A DNA stretch of 13,925 nucleotides, taken from Clostridiaceae bacterium. GTDB taxonomy: Bacteria > Bacillota > Clostridia > Oscillospirales > QAMX01. Under the pieces are notes generated by a model. That model was not told the origin of the DNA, did no database searches, and saw only the letters and a program-made list of their open reading frames with translations. Location: assembly GCA_016297585.1 (NCBI GenBank), contig JAEDGJ010000059.1, positions 1 through 13,925 on the forward strand, in the 5' to 3' direction. Shown here piece after piece: positions 7,342 through 13,925 of the stretch; the stretch's first letter is position 1, and each line of letters opens with the position of its first letter. The translations under genes were made by a program, and so were the position numbers.

Positions 7342-8178
7342 TCAGACCGCCTGCGCGCTTTCCCCGGTTTTCCGGTACGCACAGACCGCAAAAGCGGCCT
7401 GCGTCGTCAGCTCGGCAAGGGAATCCAGCTTTTCCTGGTCTTTCCGCGACGTTTTATAATAGTAGGGCGTCATCATGAACAGATTCCGGATCGCGTCGTT
7501 TCCCCGAAGCGTCATTTCATAGCGGATCTCGCGGCGGGACAGCAGCGAAAAGCCCTCCCGCTCGTCCGAATCCACGCGGTTGCGGTACGGCTCGTCATAG
7601 ACCGCCCGTTTCAGCTCCCAGAGATGCTCCTCTAAAGGATACGCCATGATAAACACGCCTTCCGGCGACAGCACGCGCCGGAATTCCGCAAGACACAGCG
7701 GCGAAAAGATGGACAGCAGCATATCAAAGCTTCCGTCCGCCGCCGGCAGATCGTATACGCTCGCCACCGCAAGCTCGATATCCCGTCCGCGCTTTCCCGC
7801 CGCGATCAGCGCGTCGCGCGAGATGTCCACGCCCGCAGTCTCCGGCGCAAAGCCGCGCGCCGCCAGCGTATCTTTCACGCGCGCGGTATAGTACCCTTCG
7901 CCGCAGCCCGCGTCAAACAGGCGCACGCCGGGGAAGGCATACGCCGCCGCGGCCTCGGCGACCGCGTCCGCGAGCGGCTCGTAATAGCCGCCGTCCAGGA
8001 ATTCCCGCCGCGCGCGCACCATCAGGCGGTCGTCGCCGTGATTCCCGCCGCCGCGCGCGCGCAGCAGATTGACATAGCCGCTTTTTGCCCGGTCGAACGC
8101 GTGACCGGCCGGACAGACGAGTCCCGCGGCGTTTTCGGCAAGCGGCTCCCGACAAACCGGGCAGCGAAACGCGCTCAC
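7342..8178 (-). CDS. rlmA: RlmA-type 23S rRNA (guanine-N1) methyltransferase
   Basis: A 278-residue protein that matches RlmA/TlrB enzymes, which methylate N1 of a guanine in hairpin 35 of 23S rRNA (G745 in Gram-negatives, G748 in Gram-positives). An N-terminal zinc ribbon is formed by C6, C9, C22 and H26 (CPVC ... CPAGHAFD), followed by the family signature AKSGYVNLL (31-39) and GDDRLMVRARREFLDGGYY (48-66). The SAM-binding Rossmann domain starts with LFDAGCGEGYY (87-97), and GVDIS (116-120) holds the acidic residue for the SAM ribose. Methylation at G748 can lower sensitivity to tylosin-type macrolides; that role here is inference. The start is GTG at 8178, inside GTGA shared with the metY stop (8175-8178), with GGAG 8 bases upstream, so the two genes are translationally coupled. 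There is no evident functional link to metY other than shared use of SAM metabolism. Confidence 0.88.
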   Translation of the reverse strand: MSAFRCPVCREPLAENAAGLVCPAGHAFDRAKSGYVNLLRARGGGNHGDDRLMVRARREFLDGGYYEPLADAVAEAAAAYAFPGVRLFDAGCGEGYYTARVKDTLAARGFAPETAGVDISRDALIAAGKRGRDIELAVASVYDLPAADGSFDMLLSIFSPLCLAEFRRVLSPEGVFIMAYPLEEHLWELKRAVYDEPYRNRVDSDEREGFSLLSRREIRYEMTLRGNDAIRNLFMMTPYYYKTSRKDQEKLDSLAELTTQAAFAVCAYRKTGESAQAV

Positions 8179-9449
8179 TTCTGGGACTCCGCCAGCGCCT
8201 GCGCCAGATCCTCGTACAGATCCTCGATGTCCTCAAGCCCGATCGCCAGCCGCACGGTGCCGGGCGCGATGCCCGCGGCGTAGAGCTGCTCGTCGGAAAG
8301 CTGGGAATGCGTCGTCGTTGCCGGATGGGAGACGAGGCTTCTCGCGTCGCCGAGATTCGTGACGTGGGAGATGAGCTTGCAGGCATTGATGAACCGGCCT
8401 CCCGCCTCGCGGCCGCCCTTGATGATGAAGGTGAACATCGACGACGCGCCCGAGGGGAGGTATTTCTTCGACAGCTCGTAATAGGGGCTCGACGGCAGCG
8501 CGGGATAGTTGACCTGCTCGACCGCGTCGGACGCCTCGAGGAATTTTGCCACGGCGAGCGCGTTTTCGCTGTGCTTTTTCATGCGGAGCCCCAGCGTCTC
8601 GACGCCGAGCAGCGTCACCCATGCGTTAAACGGGGACTGGCAGCCGCCGTAGTCGCGCAGGATCAGCGCACGCTGACGCGCGATGAAGCCCGCGTTGTTC
8701 GGCACGTCGGCGAACACGACGCCGTGATAGCTCGGGTCGGGGTCATTGAGCAGCGGGAAGCGGGGATTGTCCTTCCACCGGAACGTGCCGCAGTCGACGG
8801 TCATGCCGCCCATGACGGTGCCGGTGCCGGACAGGAACTTCGTCGTCGAATGGATGATGAGGTCGGCGCCGAACTCCTTGGGGCGCAGCAGGGCGGGGGA
8901 GGGAACCGTGTTGTCGACGATCAGCGGCACGCCGTGCGCGTGCGCGATACCGGCGATCGCCTCGATATCCGCGAGGTCGGCGTTGGGATTTCCCACCGCT
9001 TCGACGTACAGCGCCTTCGTCTTGTCCGTAATCGCCTCTTCAAAGGCCTCCGGACGGTGCGCGTCGACGAAATTGACGCGGATGCCGAGCCGCGCGAGCG
9101 ATTTGCCGAACATATTCATCGTGCCGCCGTAGAGATTGTTGCCCGCCACGATCTCGTCGCCCTCTCCGGCGAGGTTCATGACCGTCATATGGATCGCCGC
9201 GTGTCCGGACGCCGCCGCGAGCGCCCCGACGCCGCCCTCGAGCGCCGCGATGCGCGCTTCCAGGATGTCGCAGGTGGGGTTGCTCAGGCGGGAATAGATG
9301 TTTCCGGGCTCCTCCAGCGCGAAAAGCTGGCGCGCGTGTTCGGTGCTGTCGAAGGTGTAGGCGGTCGTCGCGTAGATCGGGACGGCGCGGGAATGCGTCG
9401 TCGGCTCGGGGGAATAGCCGGCATGAAGAGCAGCGGTATCAAAACGCAT
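8175..9449 (-). CDS. metY: O-acetylhomoserine aminocarboxypropyltransferase (sulfhydrylase)
   Basis: A 424-residue PLP enzyme of the Cys/Met metabolism family, full length for MetY. It should make homocysteine (or methionine) from O-acetylhomoserine and sulfide (or methanethiol) in the cytoplasm. The N-terminus DTAALHAGYSPEPTTHSRAV (4-23) is typical of MetY, as are YSRLSNPT (52-59), NNLYGGT (104-110), VDNT with D179 for the PLP pyridine nitrogen, and the Schiff-base lysine K204 in HSTTKFLSG (200-208). The C-terminal SLVSHPATTTHSQL region is also characteristic. The assignment over cystathionine lyases or synthases rests on the N-terminus and the long insert around 215-250. The ATG at 9449 follows the GerMN gene by only 22 bases; the nearest purine-rich site (AAAGG) is 14 bases away, so initiation may be weak or coupled. 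No S-box or T-box leader can fit in this gap. Confidence 0.92.
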   Translation of the reverse strand: MRFDTAALHAGYSPEPTTHSRAVPIYATTAYTFDSTEHARQLFALEEPGNIYSRLSNPTCDILEARIAALEGGVGALAAASGHAAIHMTVMNLAGEGDEIVAGNNLYGGTMNMFGKSLARLGIRVNFVDAHRPEAFEEAITDKTKALYVEAVGNPNADLADIEAIAGIAHAHGVPLIVDNTVPSPALLRPKEFGADLIIHSTTKFLSGTGTVMGGMTVDCGTFRWKDNPRFPLLNDPDPSYHGVVFADVPNNAGFIARQRALILRDYGGCQSPFNAWVTLLGVETLGLRMKKHSENALAVAKFLEASDAVEQVNYPALPSSPYYELSKKYLPSGASSMFTFIIKGGREAGGRFINACKLISHVTNLGDARSLVSHPATTTHSQLSDEQLYAAGIAPGTVRLAIGLEDIEDLYEDLAQALAESQK

Positions 9450-9471
9450 AGGTGTTTCACAGACCTTTCTC

Positions 9472-10395
9472 TTATTGTACAGTAATCGTCCCCGGCGTGC
9501 GGGGCGTGATGGGCTGGTCGAAATGAGGATGGAGATACGCCTGACGCGCCTCTCCGTCGATCAGGAACTGGACGCCGGCGACCTCCGGCAGCGCGGTCAG
9601 GGAGTTGACGATCGCGTACACGACAAGACTCGTCCCGTCGGGAGCCGCGATGTTTTCGTTGAGAAATTCCTCGGACAGATCGACGTAGCAGATGCCGTCG
9701 TCGATCCCGGCGCTGTGCAGCTCGGTGCCGTCGGCGATGAAGCGGATGACATAGCCCTTGTCGGTCACGGGACCGGACAGCAGCGTCTCCATCACCGCCT
9801 CCGCGACGTTGGCGTCCGCCGCGAGCCTGACTTCGCACAGCGCGCTTTCCAGCCCGTCCTGCTCGAGATTCGGATAATACAGCGTCAGCTCGCGGGTCTC
9901 GATCCGCAGCGCGTTTGTATCCGTCACATACAGCTCCGGCGTCAGAACGCCTTCATGGAGCGCCTGCGAGCCGGCAAGGATCCGAACGCCGTCCGCGTCG
10001 CTGTTGCGGCAGACGGTCAGCGTCACCGCGCAGAACACCCGCTCCAGCTGCGCCGCCTCCAGCGACGAAAGCCCCTCGGAAAAGACGCACACGACGGTGC
10101 CGTCCTCCTCCGTCACCTCCGTCAGACTGATGCCGTAGCCGAGCACGGCGGAGAGCGCCGTATTGGAGGGCGTTTTCTGCATTTCCGAGATCAGGCGCCG
10201 GTACAGCACGGAGCCCGTGACCTTCGGGATGCTGCGTTCCTCAAAATGGAGCGCGCCGGTGCCGTCCGGAGAGGAAGGCGCGGCGGCGCAGGCGATGGAA
10301 ACGGTCTGCATCTGTCCGCTTTTCGCGCAGGCGGACAGCATGCCGCTCAGGCAGAGGACGGCGAACAGGACCGCGGCGATCTTTGCGTTTCTCAT
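9472..10395 (-). CDS. Lipoprotein with two GerMN domains
   Basis: A 307-residue lipoprotein. Residues 1-22 form a lipoprotein signal peptide with lipobox LSAC, so C23 is the lipidated residue. Two GerMN modules follow, roughly 55-160 (weaker) and 165-290. The second is clear: LTLYYPN (170-176), AVMETLLSGP (200-209), ICYVDLSEEFL (235-245), VVYAIVNSLTALPEV (258-272) and VQFLIDGE (275-282). GerMN domains occur in the sporulation and germination protein GerM of Bacillus, where a single protein carries two copies, and in the actinobacterial lipoprotein LpqB, which is encoded next to the MtrAB two-component system. The ATG at 10395 shares ATGA with the histidine kinase stop (10392-10395) and has GGAGGTGG upstream, so the lipoprotein is coupled to the kinase. 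A role as an accessory or ligand-binding partner of the kinase at the outer membrane face is inference; a germination role is the alternative. Confidence 0.87.
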   Translation of the reverse strand: MRNAKIAAVLFAVLCLSGMLSACAKSGQMQTVSIACAAAPSSPDGTGALHFEERSIPKVTGSVLYRRLISEMQKTPSNTALSAVLGYGISLTEVTEEDGTVVCVFSEGLSSLEAAQLERVFCAVTLTVCRNSDADGVRILAGSQALHEGVLTPELYVTDTNALRIETRELTLYYPNLEQDGLESALCEVRLAADANVAEAVMETLLSGPVTDKGYVIRFIADGTELHSAGIDDGICYVDLSEEFLNENIAAPDGTSLVVYAIVNSLTALPEVAGVQFLIDGEARQAYLHPHFDQPITPRTPGTITVQ

Positions 10396-11804
10396 GATTC
10401 GAGCCCCACCTCCGCTCCGCGATAGGGAAGGCATACGACAAACCTCGTGCCCTGCGGCCGCCGGTTCTCCGCCCATACCTTTCCGCCGTATTCCTCGACG
10501 GTCTGCTTGACGATCGACAGTCCGAGTCCGGTGCCGCCCGTCTCCCGCGAACGCGCCTTGTCCACACGGTAAAAGCGCTCGAAAATGCGGGAAAGCTCGG
10601 CCTCCGGCACGCCGACGCCGGTATCGTCGACGAGACAGTAGACATTCCCTTCGCTCTTATACGTCAGGACATGCACGCTGCCGCAGTCTACATTATATTT
10701 GATGGCGTTTTCCACGAGATTGAAGATCACCTGATAGAGCGGATCCTCGGCCGCCTCGACGATGCACTCCGGCGCGGTGTCCGCCTGCAGCGTGATGCCG
10801 CGCTCCGCCGCGAGCGGCTGCGACAGCCGGACCGCGCGGCGGGCAATATCCGACAGATCGAGGTACTCTCTGGCGTGATCGGCAAGCTCGACGTCGAGCC
10901 GCGTCAGCTGCAGCAGGTGATCCGTGATGCGCGTCAGACGCGCGATCTCGTCGCTGATGTCGTGCAGGAACTCCTGCACGTCGCTCATCGGCATATCCGG
11001 CGTCTGGATGATCGAATCGGCCAGGAGCTTCACGGACGCGAGCGGCGTTTTCAGCTCGTGCGACGCGTCGGACACAAAGCGCCGGCGCAGCGTCTCGGTC
11101 TTCTGCAGCCTTCCCGAAAGATCGTTGAACTCCTCCGCCAGCGCGGTGATCTCGTCGTGCCCGTCGATGACGAGCCGGTGCTCGTACTGCCCCTCGCGGA
11201 TCATTTTGATCGCGCCGGAGAGCTTCTGCATCCGGCGGGAGAACATGGCGGAGAACAGGATCATCATCACGATGCAGACGAGCAGCACGATCAGCGTGAT
11301 CGTGCGCAGGTAATCCTGAATGCCGAGCAGCAGCCCCGCCGTACCGGCATCGACGTCAAAAAAACAGACCGTTCCGAGGATCTCGCCCTTGTACATGACC
11401 GGAACGGCCGCAATCGACTCAAATGCCCCGTCCGTATAGGTACTGCGGAAGGAATCGTTGCCGGAAAGCGCCGAAAAAACCTCCGAAAGCATCAGTGTCT
11501 TTCCCCGGACGGGCAGCTCCCGCGAGTTGTCGTACAGCACGGCGCCCCGGTAGTCGGTAACGAGCACCCGCACATCCCCGGAAACGTCCAGAATCGACAT
11601 GACGGACTCCACCCGCTCCGAATCGAGCGACCCGAGCCCCGCCAGCGTGGAGGAGACCATGTTCGCGGTTTTCAGAAGCTCGTTGGACTTCGATTCGACG
11701 ATCAGGCGCTGGGTCGTCATCACGGGCGTCGTGTTGACGAGGATGAGCACGACGGCGATGATCGTAAAATAGCTGCCGAGGATGCGGAAGCGGAGACTGC
11801 ACAA
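10392..11804 (-). CDS. Sensor histidine kinase (HAMP-HisKA-HATPase)
   Basis: A membrane-bound kinase that should phosphorylate the response regulator encoded just upstream. With the TTG start at 11804 it has 470 residues: membrane helix 1 (about 8-24), an extracellular sensor of about 140 residues (25-165, dCACHE/PAS-like in pattern), membrane helix 2 (about 168-187), HAMP (188-240), HisKA with phosphoacceptor H249 in SDASHELKTP, N box NLVENAIKYN (362-371), G1 DTGVGVP (394-400), F box FERFYR (408-413) and G2 GGTGLGLSI (423-431). There is no cytoplasmic PAS domain, unlike WalK. The start is uncertain: there is no in-frame ATG or GTG after the ATG at 11924, which would overlap the regulator gene by about 100 bases. 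The TTG at 11804 lacks a ribosome-binding site, while ATT at 11840 follows GGGGAG. The stop overlaps the GerMN gene start. Confidence 0.9.
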   Translation of the reverse strand: MCSLRFRILGSYFTIIAVVLILVNTTPVMTTQRLIVESKSNELLKTANMVSSTLAGLGSLDSERVESVMSILDVSGDVRVLVTDYRGAVLYDNSRELPVRGKTLMLSEVFSALSGNDSFRSTYTDGAFESIAAVPVMYKGEILGTVCFFDVDAGTAGLLLGIQDYLRTITLIVLLVCIVMMILFSAMFSRRMQKLSGAIKMIREGQYEHRLVIDGHDEITALAEEFNDLSGRLQKTETLRRRFVSDASHELKTPLASVKLLADSIIQTPDMPMSDVQEFLHDISDEIARLTRITDHLLQLTRLDVELADHAREYLDLSDIARRAVRLSQPLAAERGITLQADTAPECIVEAAEDPLYQVIFNLVENAIKYNVDCGSVHVLTYKSEGNVYCLVDDTGVGVPEAELSRIFERFYRVDKARSRETGGTGLGLSIVKQTVEEYGGKVWAENRRPQGTRFVVCLPYRGAEVGLES

Positions 11805-11823
11805 AAAGTCGCGAAGCGCGTGC

Positions 11824-12504
11824 TTACTGCTTGAAATAATAACCCACTCCCCACTTGGTGATGATGTATTCCGGTTCGGCGGGGTTCTTCTCGATCTTTT
11901 CCCGCAGATGCCGGATATGCACATCCACCGTACGGATATCGCCCGGATATTCGTAGCCCCAGACGATGTTTAGGAGGTTTTCGCGGCTGTAAACGCGTCC
12001 GGCGTTGCGCATCAGCATCTCCAGCAGGTCAAACTCCTTGGCCGTCAGGACGACGTGCCGGCCGTCGACGTAGACGTTGCGCTCAAAGCCGTCCAGCTCG
12101 ATCGTGCCGACCTTGACGCGGCGGTTCTGCTCGGCGCGGTCCGCGCTGCCGGCACGGCGCAGGATCGCGCGGATGCGGGCTTTGAGCTCCATGATGTTGA
12201 AGGGCTTTGTAATGTAATCGTCGGCGCCGTATTCAAAGCCGATCAGCTTGTCGGTATCCTCGCCCTTCGCCGTCAGCATGATGACCGGCGTGTTGATGAA
12301 CTCGCGGATGCGGCGGCAGACCTCCAGACCGTCGATCTTCGGCAGCATCAGGTCGAGGATGATCAGATCGAACTGCATCTCCCGCGCAAGCCTCAGCGCC
12401 TCCTCGCCGTCGAACGCGGTCTCCACGGTATACCCTTCGTTCTCCAGATTGAACTTTATGCCCTTGACGAGCAGCTTTTCGTCGTCGACAACCAAAATTC
12501 GCAT
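11824..12504 (-). CDS. OmpR/PhoB-family response regulator, WalR/PhoP-like
   Basis: A 226-residue DNA-binding response regulator, full length for the family. The receiver domain (1-118) has the acidic pocket D7/D8 (LVVDDEK), phosphoacceptor D51 (LIILDLMLP), T78 and K100 (DDYITKPFN). The C-terminal winged helix (about 128-226) contains VVLTAKEFDLLEMLM, RENLLNIVWGYEYPGDIRTV and YIITKWGVGYYF. The wording is close to the WalR/PhoP/ResD branch of Firmicutes; a divergent carboxypeptidase gene and a secreted deacetylase downstream would suit a cell-wall regulon, but orthology to WalR is not shown. The ATG at 12504 has AAGGGGG (12515-12521) 10 bases upstream. It is the first gene of the minus-strand run, 60 bases downstream of a good promoter, with the kinase gene following. 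Confidence 0.92.
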   Translation of the reverse strand: MRILVVDDEKLLVKGIKFNLENEGYTVETAFDGEEALRLAREMQFDLIILDLMLPKIDGLEVCRRIREFINTPVIMLTAKGEDTDKLIGFEYGADDYITKPFNIMELKARIRAILRRAGSADRAEQNRRVKVGTIELDGFERNVYVDGRHVVLTAKEFDLLEMLMRNAGRVYSRENLLNIVWGYEYPGDIRTVDVHIRHLREKIEKNPAEPEYIITKWGVGYYFKQ

Positions 12505-12530
12505 ACGGTTTTATCCCCCTTAAATCGCAA

Positions 12531-12559
12531 TTGACAAACAACGGAATCCGGTTTACAAT
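12531..12559 (+). promoter_or_regulatory. Sigma-A promoter for the carboxypeptidase gene
   Basis: A perfect -35 TTGACA (12531-12536) is followed after 17 bases by -10 TACAAT (12554-12559; five of six consensus bases). The start of transcription should be near 12566, giving a 5' leader of about 97 bases before the ATG at 12663. It lies head-to-head with the promoter of the response-regulator gene. Confidence 0.88.
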
Positions 12560-12565
12560 ATATAC

Positions 12566-12588
12566 AGGGGTATTATACCACATCCCCT
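12566..12588. promoter_or_regulatory. Inverted repeat at the start points, candidate operator
   Basis: AGGGG (12566-12570) and CCCCT (12584-12588) are inverted with 13 bases between them, and inside lies GGTAT-T-ATACC (12569-12579), also inverted. The site covers the -10 box of the leftward promoter and the predicted start of the rightward transcript, so a bound protein could affect both. It could be chance; no known operator consensus is matched. Confidence 0.3.
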
Positions 12589-12601
12589 CCGGTAAACGCA
12601 A
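12572..12601 (-). promoter_or_regulatory. Sigma-A promoter for the two-component operon
   Basis: On the minus strand a perfect -10 TATAAT (12577-12572), preceded by TGG (extended -10 form TGnTATAAT), lies 18 bases after a weak -35 TTGCGT (12601-12596). The start of transcription should be near 12565, about 60 bases before the response-regulator ATG. This is the only strong promoter I see for the ten-gene minus-strand run. Confidence 0.82.
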
Positions 12602-12662
12602 GCCGTTTTCCAAAAAGAAACGATTTGCGGATTCCTCTTTTTTCGAAAGGGATTTCCATACG

Positions 12663-13925
12663 ATGCGTAAACACTTTTTCCGCGCCGCCGCATGGCTGCT
12701 GGCCGTCTGCCTTTTTGCCTCTCCCGCCCTTGCGTTTACGAATTACGACGACGCGCCTGAGATCGCCGCGAAGGGCTGCGTGGTCTACGAAAAAAACAGC
12801 GGGGAGCTGCTGTATTCCAAAGGGGAGGACGAGCGCCTCTATCCCGCCAGCACGACGAAGATCATGACCGCGCTGCTGCTGCTCGAATACGGGCACCTAA
12901 ACGACGTCGTGACCGCTTCCCGTACCGCCATTACGAGCGTCCAGCCCGGCTCGTCCATCGCGGGACTCAAAACCGGCGAGAAAATGAAGCTCTCCGACCT
13001 GCTCATCTGTCTGCTCGTCCCCTCCGGCAACGACGCCGCCAACGTCATCGCGGAGACCGTCGGCGGCAGTATCGAAGCCTTTGTCGATATGATGAACGCC
13101 AAAGCAAAGGCGCTCGGCTGCACGGGTACCCATTTTGTCAACGCGCACGGCTACCACGACGACGATCACTATACCACGGCGTCCGATCTGCTGAAAATCA
13201 CGCTCGCCGCGATGCAATACCCGGAATTCGTTGAGATCTGCGGCATGGCGCAGGCCTCCGTCCCGGAAACCAACCTCTGTGAGGCGCGCTACTTCAACTC
13301 GACGAACTTCATGATCTCCAACACCGAAACCTCCGCCTATCTGTATTCCTACTGCACCGGCGGCAAGACGGGCACGACGACCGAGGCAGGCCGCTGCTTC
13401 GTCGGCTTTGCGCAGAAGGGGGATCTCTATCTCGTCTCCGTCATGCTCGGCTCCACCACCGAATACACGCACTCCGGCATCCGCCGCATCATGAGCTTCC
13501 TCGATACGGAAGAGCTTTTCGACTGGGCGTTCTCGAAATTCACCTACCGCACCATCATCTCCACCTCCGAGCCCGCCGCCGAGGTCAAAGTCGCGCTGTC
13601 GGACGGCAAGGACTATGTGGTCTTAAAGCCCGACCACGAGGTGCGCCGGCTCCTGCATGCCTCCGTCGAGCTGTCCCGCTTCACGACCTCCATCACGCTC
13701 GCCGAGGATGTCACGGCGCCGGTCGACCGCGGCGACGTGCTCGGAACGATGACCGTCTATTTCGACGGCTCTCCCATCGATACGCTCCGTCTCCTCGCGG
13801 CGGAGGACGTCGAGCTTTCCCAGACGCTTTACATGCTCCAGGAGCTGCAGCGCGTGCTGCACGAGCCGTGGGTCGGCTGGGTCATCGCCGCGCTGCTGCT
13901 GCTCGTGGCCGCGTACATCATTTTC
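12663..13925 (+). CDS. dacF: D-alanyl-D-alanine carboxypeptidase (DacF/PBP5 family), 3' partial
   Basis: Open to the window edge with no stop, giving 421 visible residues; probably only a few are missing. Residues 1-24 form a signal peptide (hydrophobic core, SPALA cleavage site). The S11 penicillin-binding domain has all three active-site motifs: S63-x-x-K66 (PASTTKIMTA), S121-G-N123 (VPSGNDAAN) and K235-T-G237 (CTGGKTGTTT). A PBP5 C-terminal beta domain (about 295-385) follows, then a membrane helix from about 403 (WVGWVIAALLLLVAAYIIF), so the enzyme is anchored outside the membrane by its C-terminus. It removes the terminal D-alanine from peptidoglycan pentapeptides and so limits cross-linking. 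The ATG at 12663 has AAAGGGA 10 bases upstream and a strong promoter about 100 bases upstream. It is divergent from the two-component operon, a setting in which the regulator could control it. The precise subtype (DacA, DacB, DacF) is uncertain. Confidence 0.93.
   Translation, partial: MRKHFFRAAAWLLAVCLFASPALAFTNYDDAPEIAAKGCVVYEKNSGELLYSKGEDERLYPASTTKIMTALLLLEYGHLNDVVTASRTAITSVQPGSSIAGLKTGEKMKLSDLLICLLVPSGNDAANVIAETVGGSIEAFVDMMNAKAKALGCTGTHFVNAHGYHDDDHYTTASDLLKITLAAMQYPEFVEICGMAQASVPETNLCEARYFNSTNFMISNTETSAYLYSYCTGGKTGTTTEAGRCFVGFAQKGDLYLVSVMLGSTTEYTHSGIRRIMSFLDTEELFDWAFSKFTYRTIISTSEPAAEVKVALSDGKDYVVLKPDHEVRRLLHASVELSRFTTSITLAEDVTAPVDRGDVLGTMTVYFDGSPIDTLRLLAAEDVELSQTLYMLQELQRVLHEPWVGWVIAALLLLVAAYIIF

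Noticed and set aside
7316..7345. Possible internal promoter before the ROK gene (CTGACA, 17 bases, TCATAT on the minus strand)
   Set aside because: The -10 matches only three of six consensus bases; too weak to call without transcript data.
8085..9485. Long + strand frame opposite metY
   Set aside because: MetY on the other strand has every family motif; this frame is arginine-rich shadow sequence.
9481..9510. CCCCG/CGGGG hairpin near the end of the GerMN gene as a terminator
   Set aside because: The stem has only 5 bp, lies inside coding sequence and is not followed by a T tract on the minus strand.
10671..11834. Long + strand frame opposite the histidine kinase
   Set aside because: No recognisable motif, and the kinase has all its boxes in the opposite frame.
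12537..12570. WalR/PhoP box in the divergent promoter region
   Set aside because: TGTATA and TGTAAA occur on the minus strand but with a 3-base gap, and the first does not fit the TGTWAH consensus, so it is not a WalR site by the known rule.
12839..13472. Minus-strand frames inside the carboxypeptidase gene
   Set aside because: The + strand frame from 12663 is open to the window edge with a signal peptide and all three penicillin-binding motifs, so these are shadows.

Overview
The window reads as chromosomal DNA of a GC-rich Gram-positive bacterium, most likely an uncultured gut-type clostridium (Oscillospirales or Christensenellales-like). The basis is strong GGAGG ribosome-binding sites, sigma-A type promoters, a GerMN lipoprotein, a DacF-type carboxypeptidase, ROK and DUF4432 sugar proteins, and tight ATGA/GTGA gene junctions. 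There are no RNA genes, insertion sequences, CRISPR arrays or phage genes that I can see, and no gene-free stretch longer than about 160 bases.

Layout. At the left edge (1-756, + strand) lies the C-terminal part of a secreted-type GIN-domain (DUF2807) protein built from about nine 18-20 residue GSGD repeats. A 13-bp bidirectional terminator (765-799) separates it from the convergent block. The block from 12504 down to 821 is a single run of ten minus-strand genes whose gaps never exceed 41 bases and several of which overlap by 4 bases. In transcription order these are: OmpR/WalR-like response regulator, sensor histidine kinase, GerMN lipoprotein, O-acetylhomoserine sulfhydrylase (MetY), RlmA-type 23S rRNA methyltransferase, ROK sugar kinase, DUF4432 aldose-epimerase-like protein, secreted NodB polysaccharide deacetylase with a stalk domain, a cytoplasmic NodB-like protein with an unusual metal motif, and a 749-residue beta-propeller-like protein of unknown function. 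At the right (12663 to the window edge, + strand) is a divergent D-alanyl-D-alanine carboxypeptidase, complete except for its last few residues.

How it may work together. The two-component system, GerMN lipoprotein, secreted deacetylase and D,D-carboxypeptidase point to cell-envelope or peptidoglycan control. The response-regulator and carboxypeptidase promoters are packed so closely (about 70 bases, -10 boxes 12 bases apart) that polymerase probably cannot occupy both at once. The distal half (ROK kinase, epimerase, two NodB-fold proteins, propeller) looks like a carbohydrate-handling cassette; its two last genes, an unrecognised beta-propeller with a histidine-rich segment and a NodB-like protein with an H-x3-D motif, are the best candidates for undescribed biochemistry. 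Whether the whole run is one transcript is inferred from spacing only.
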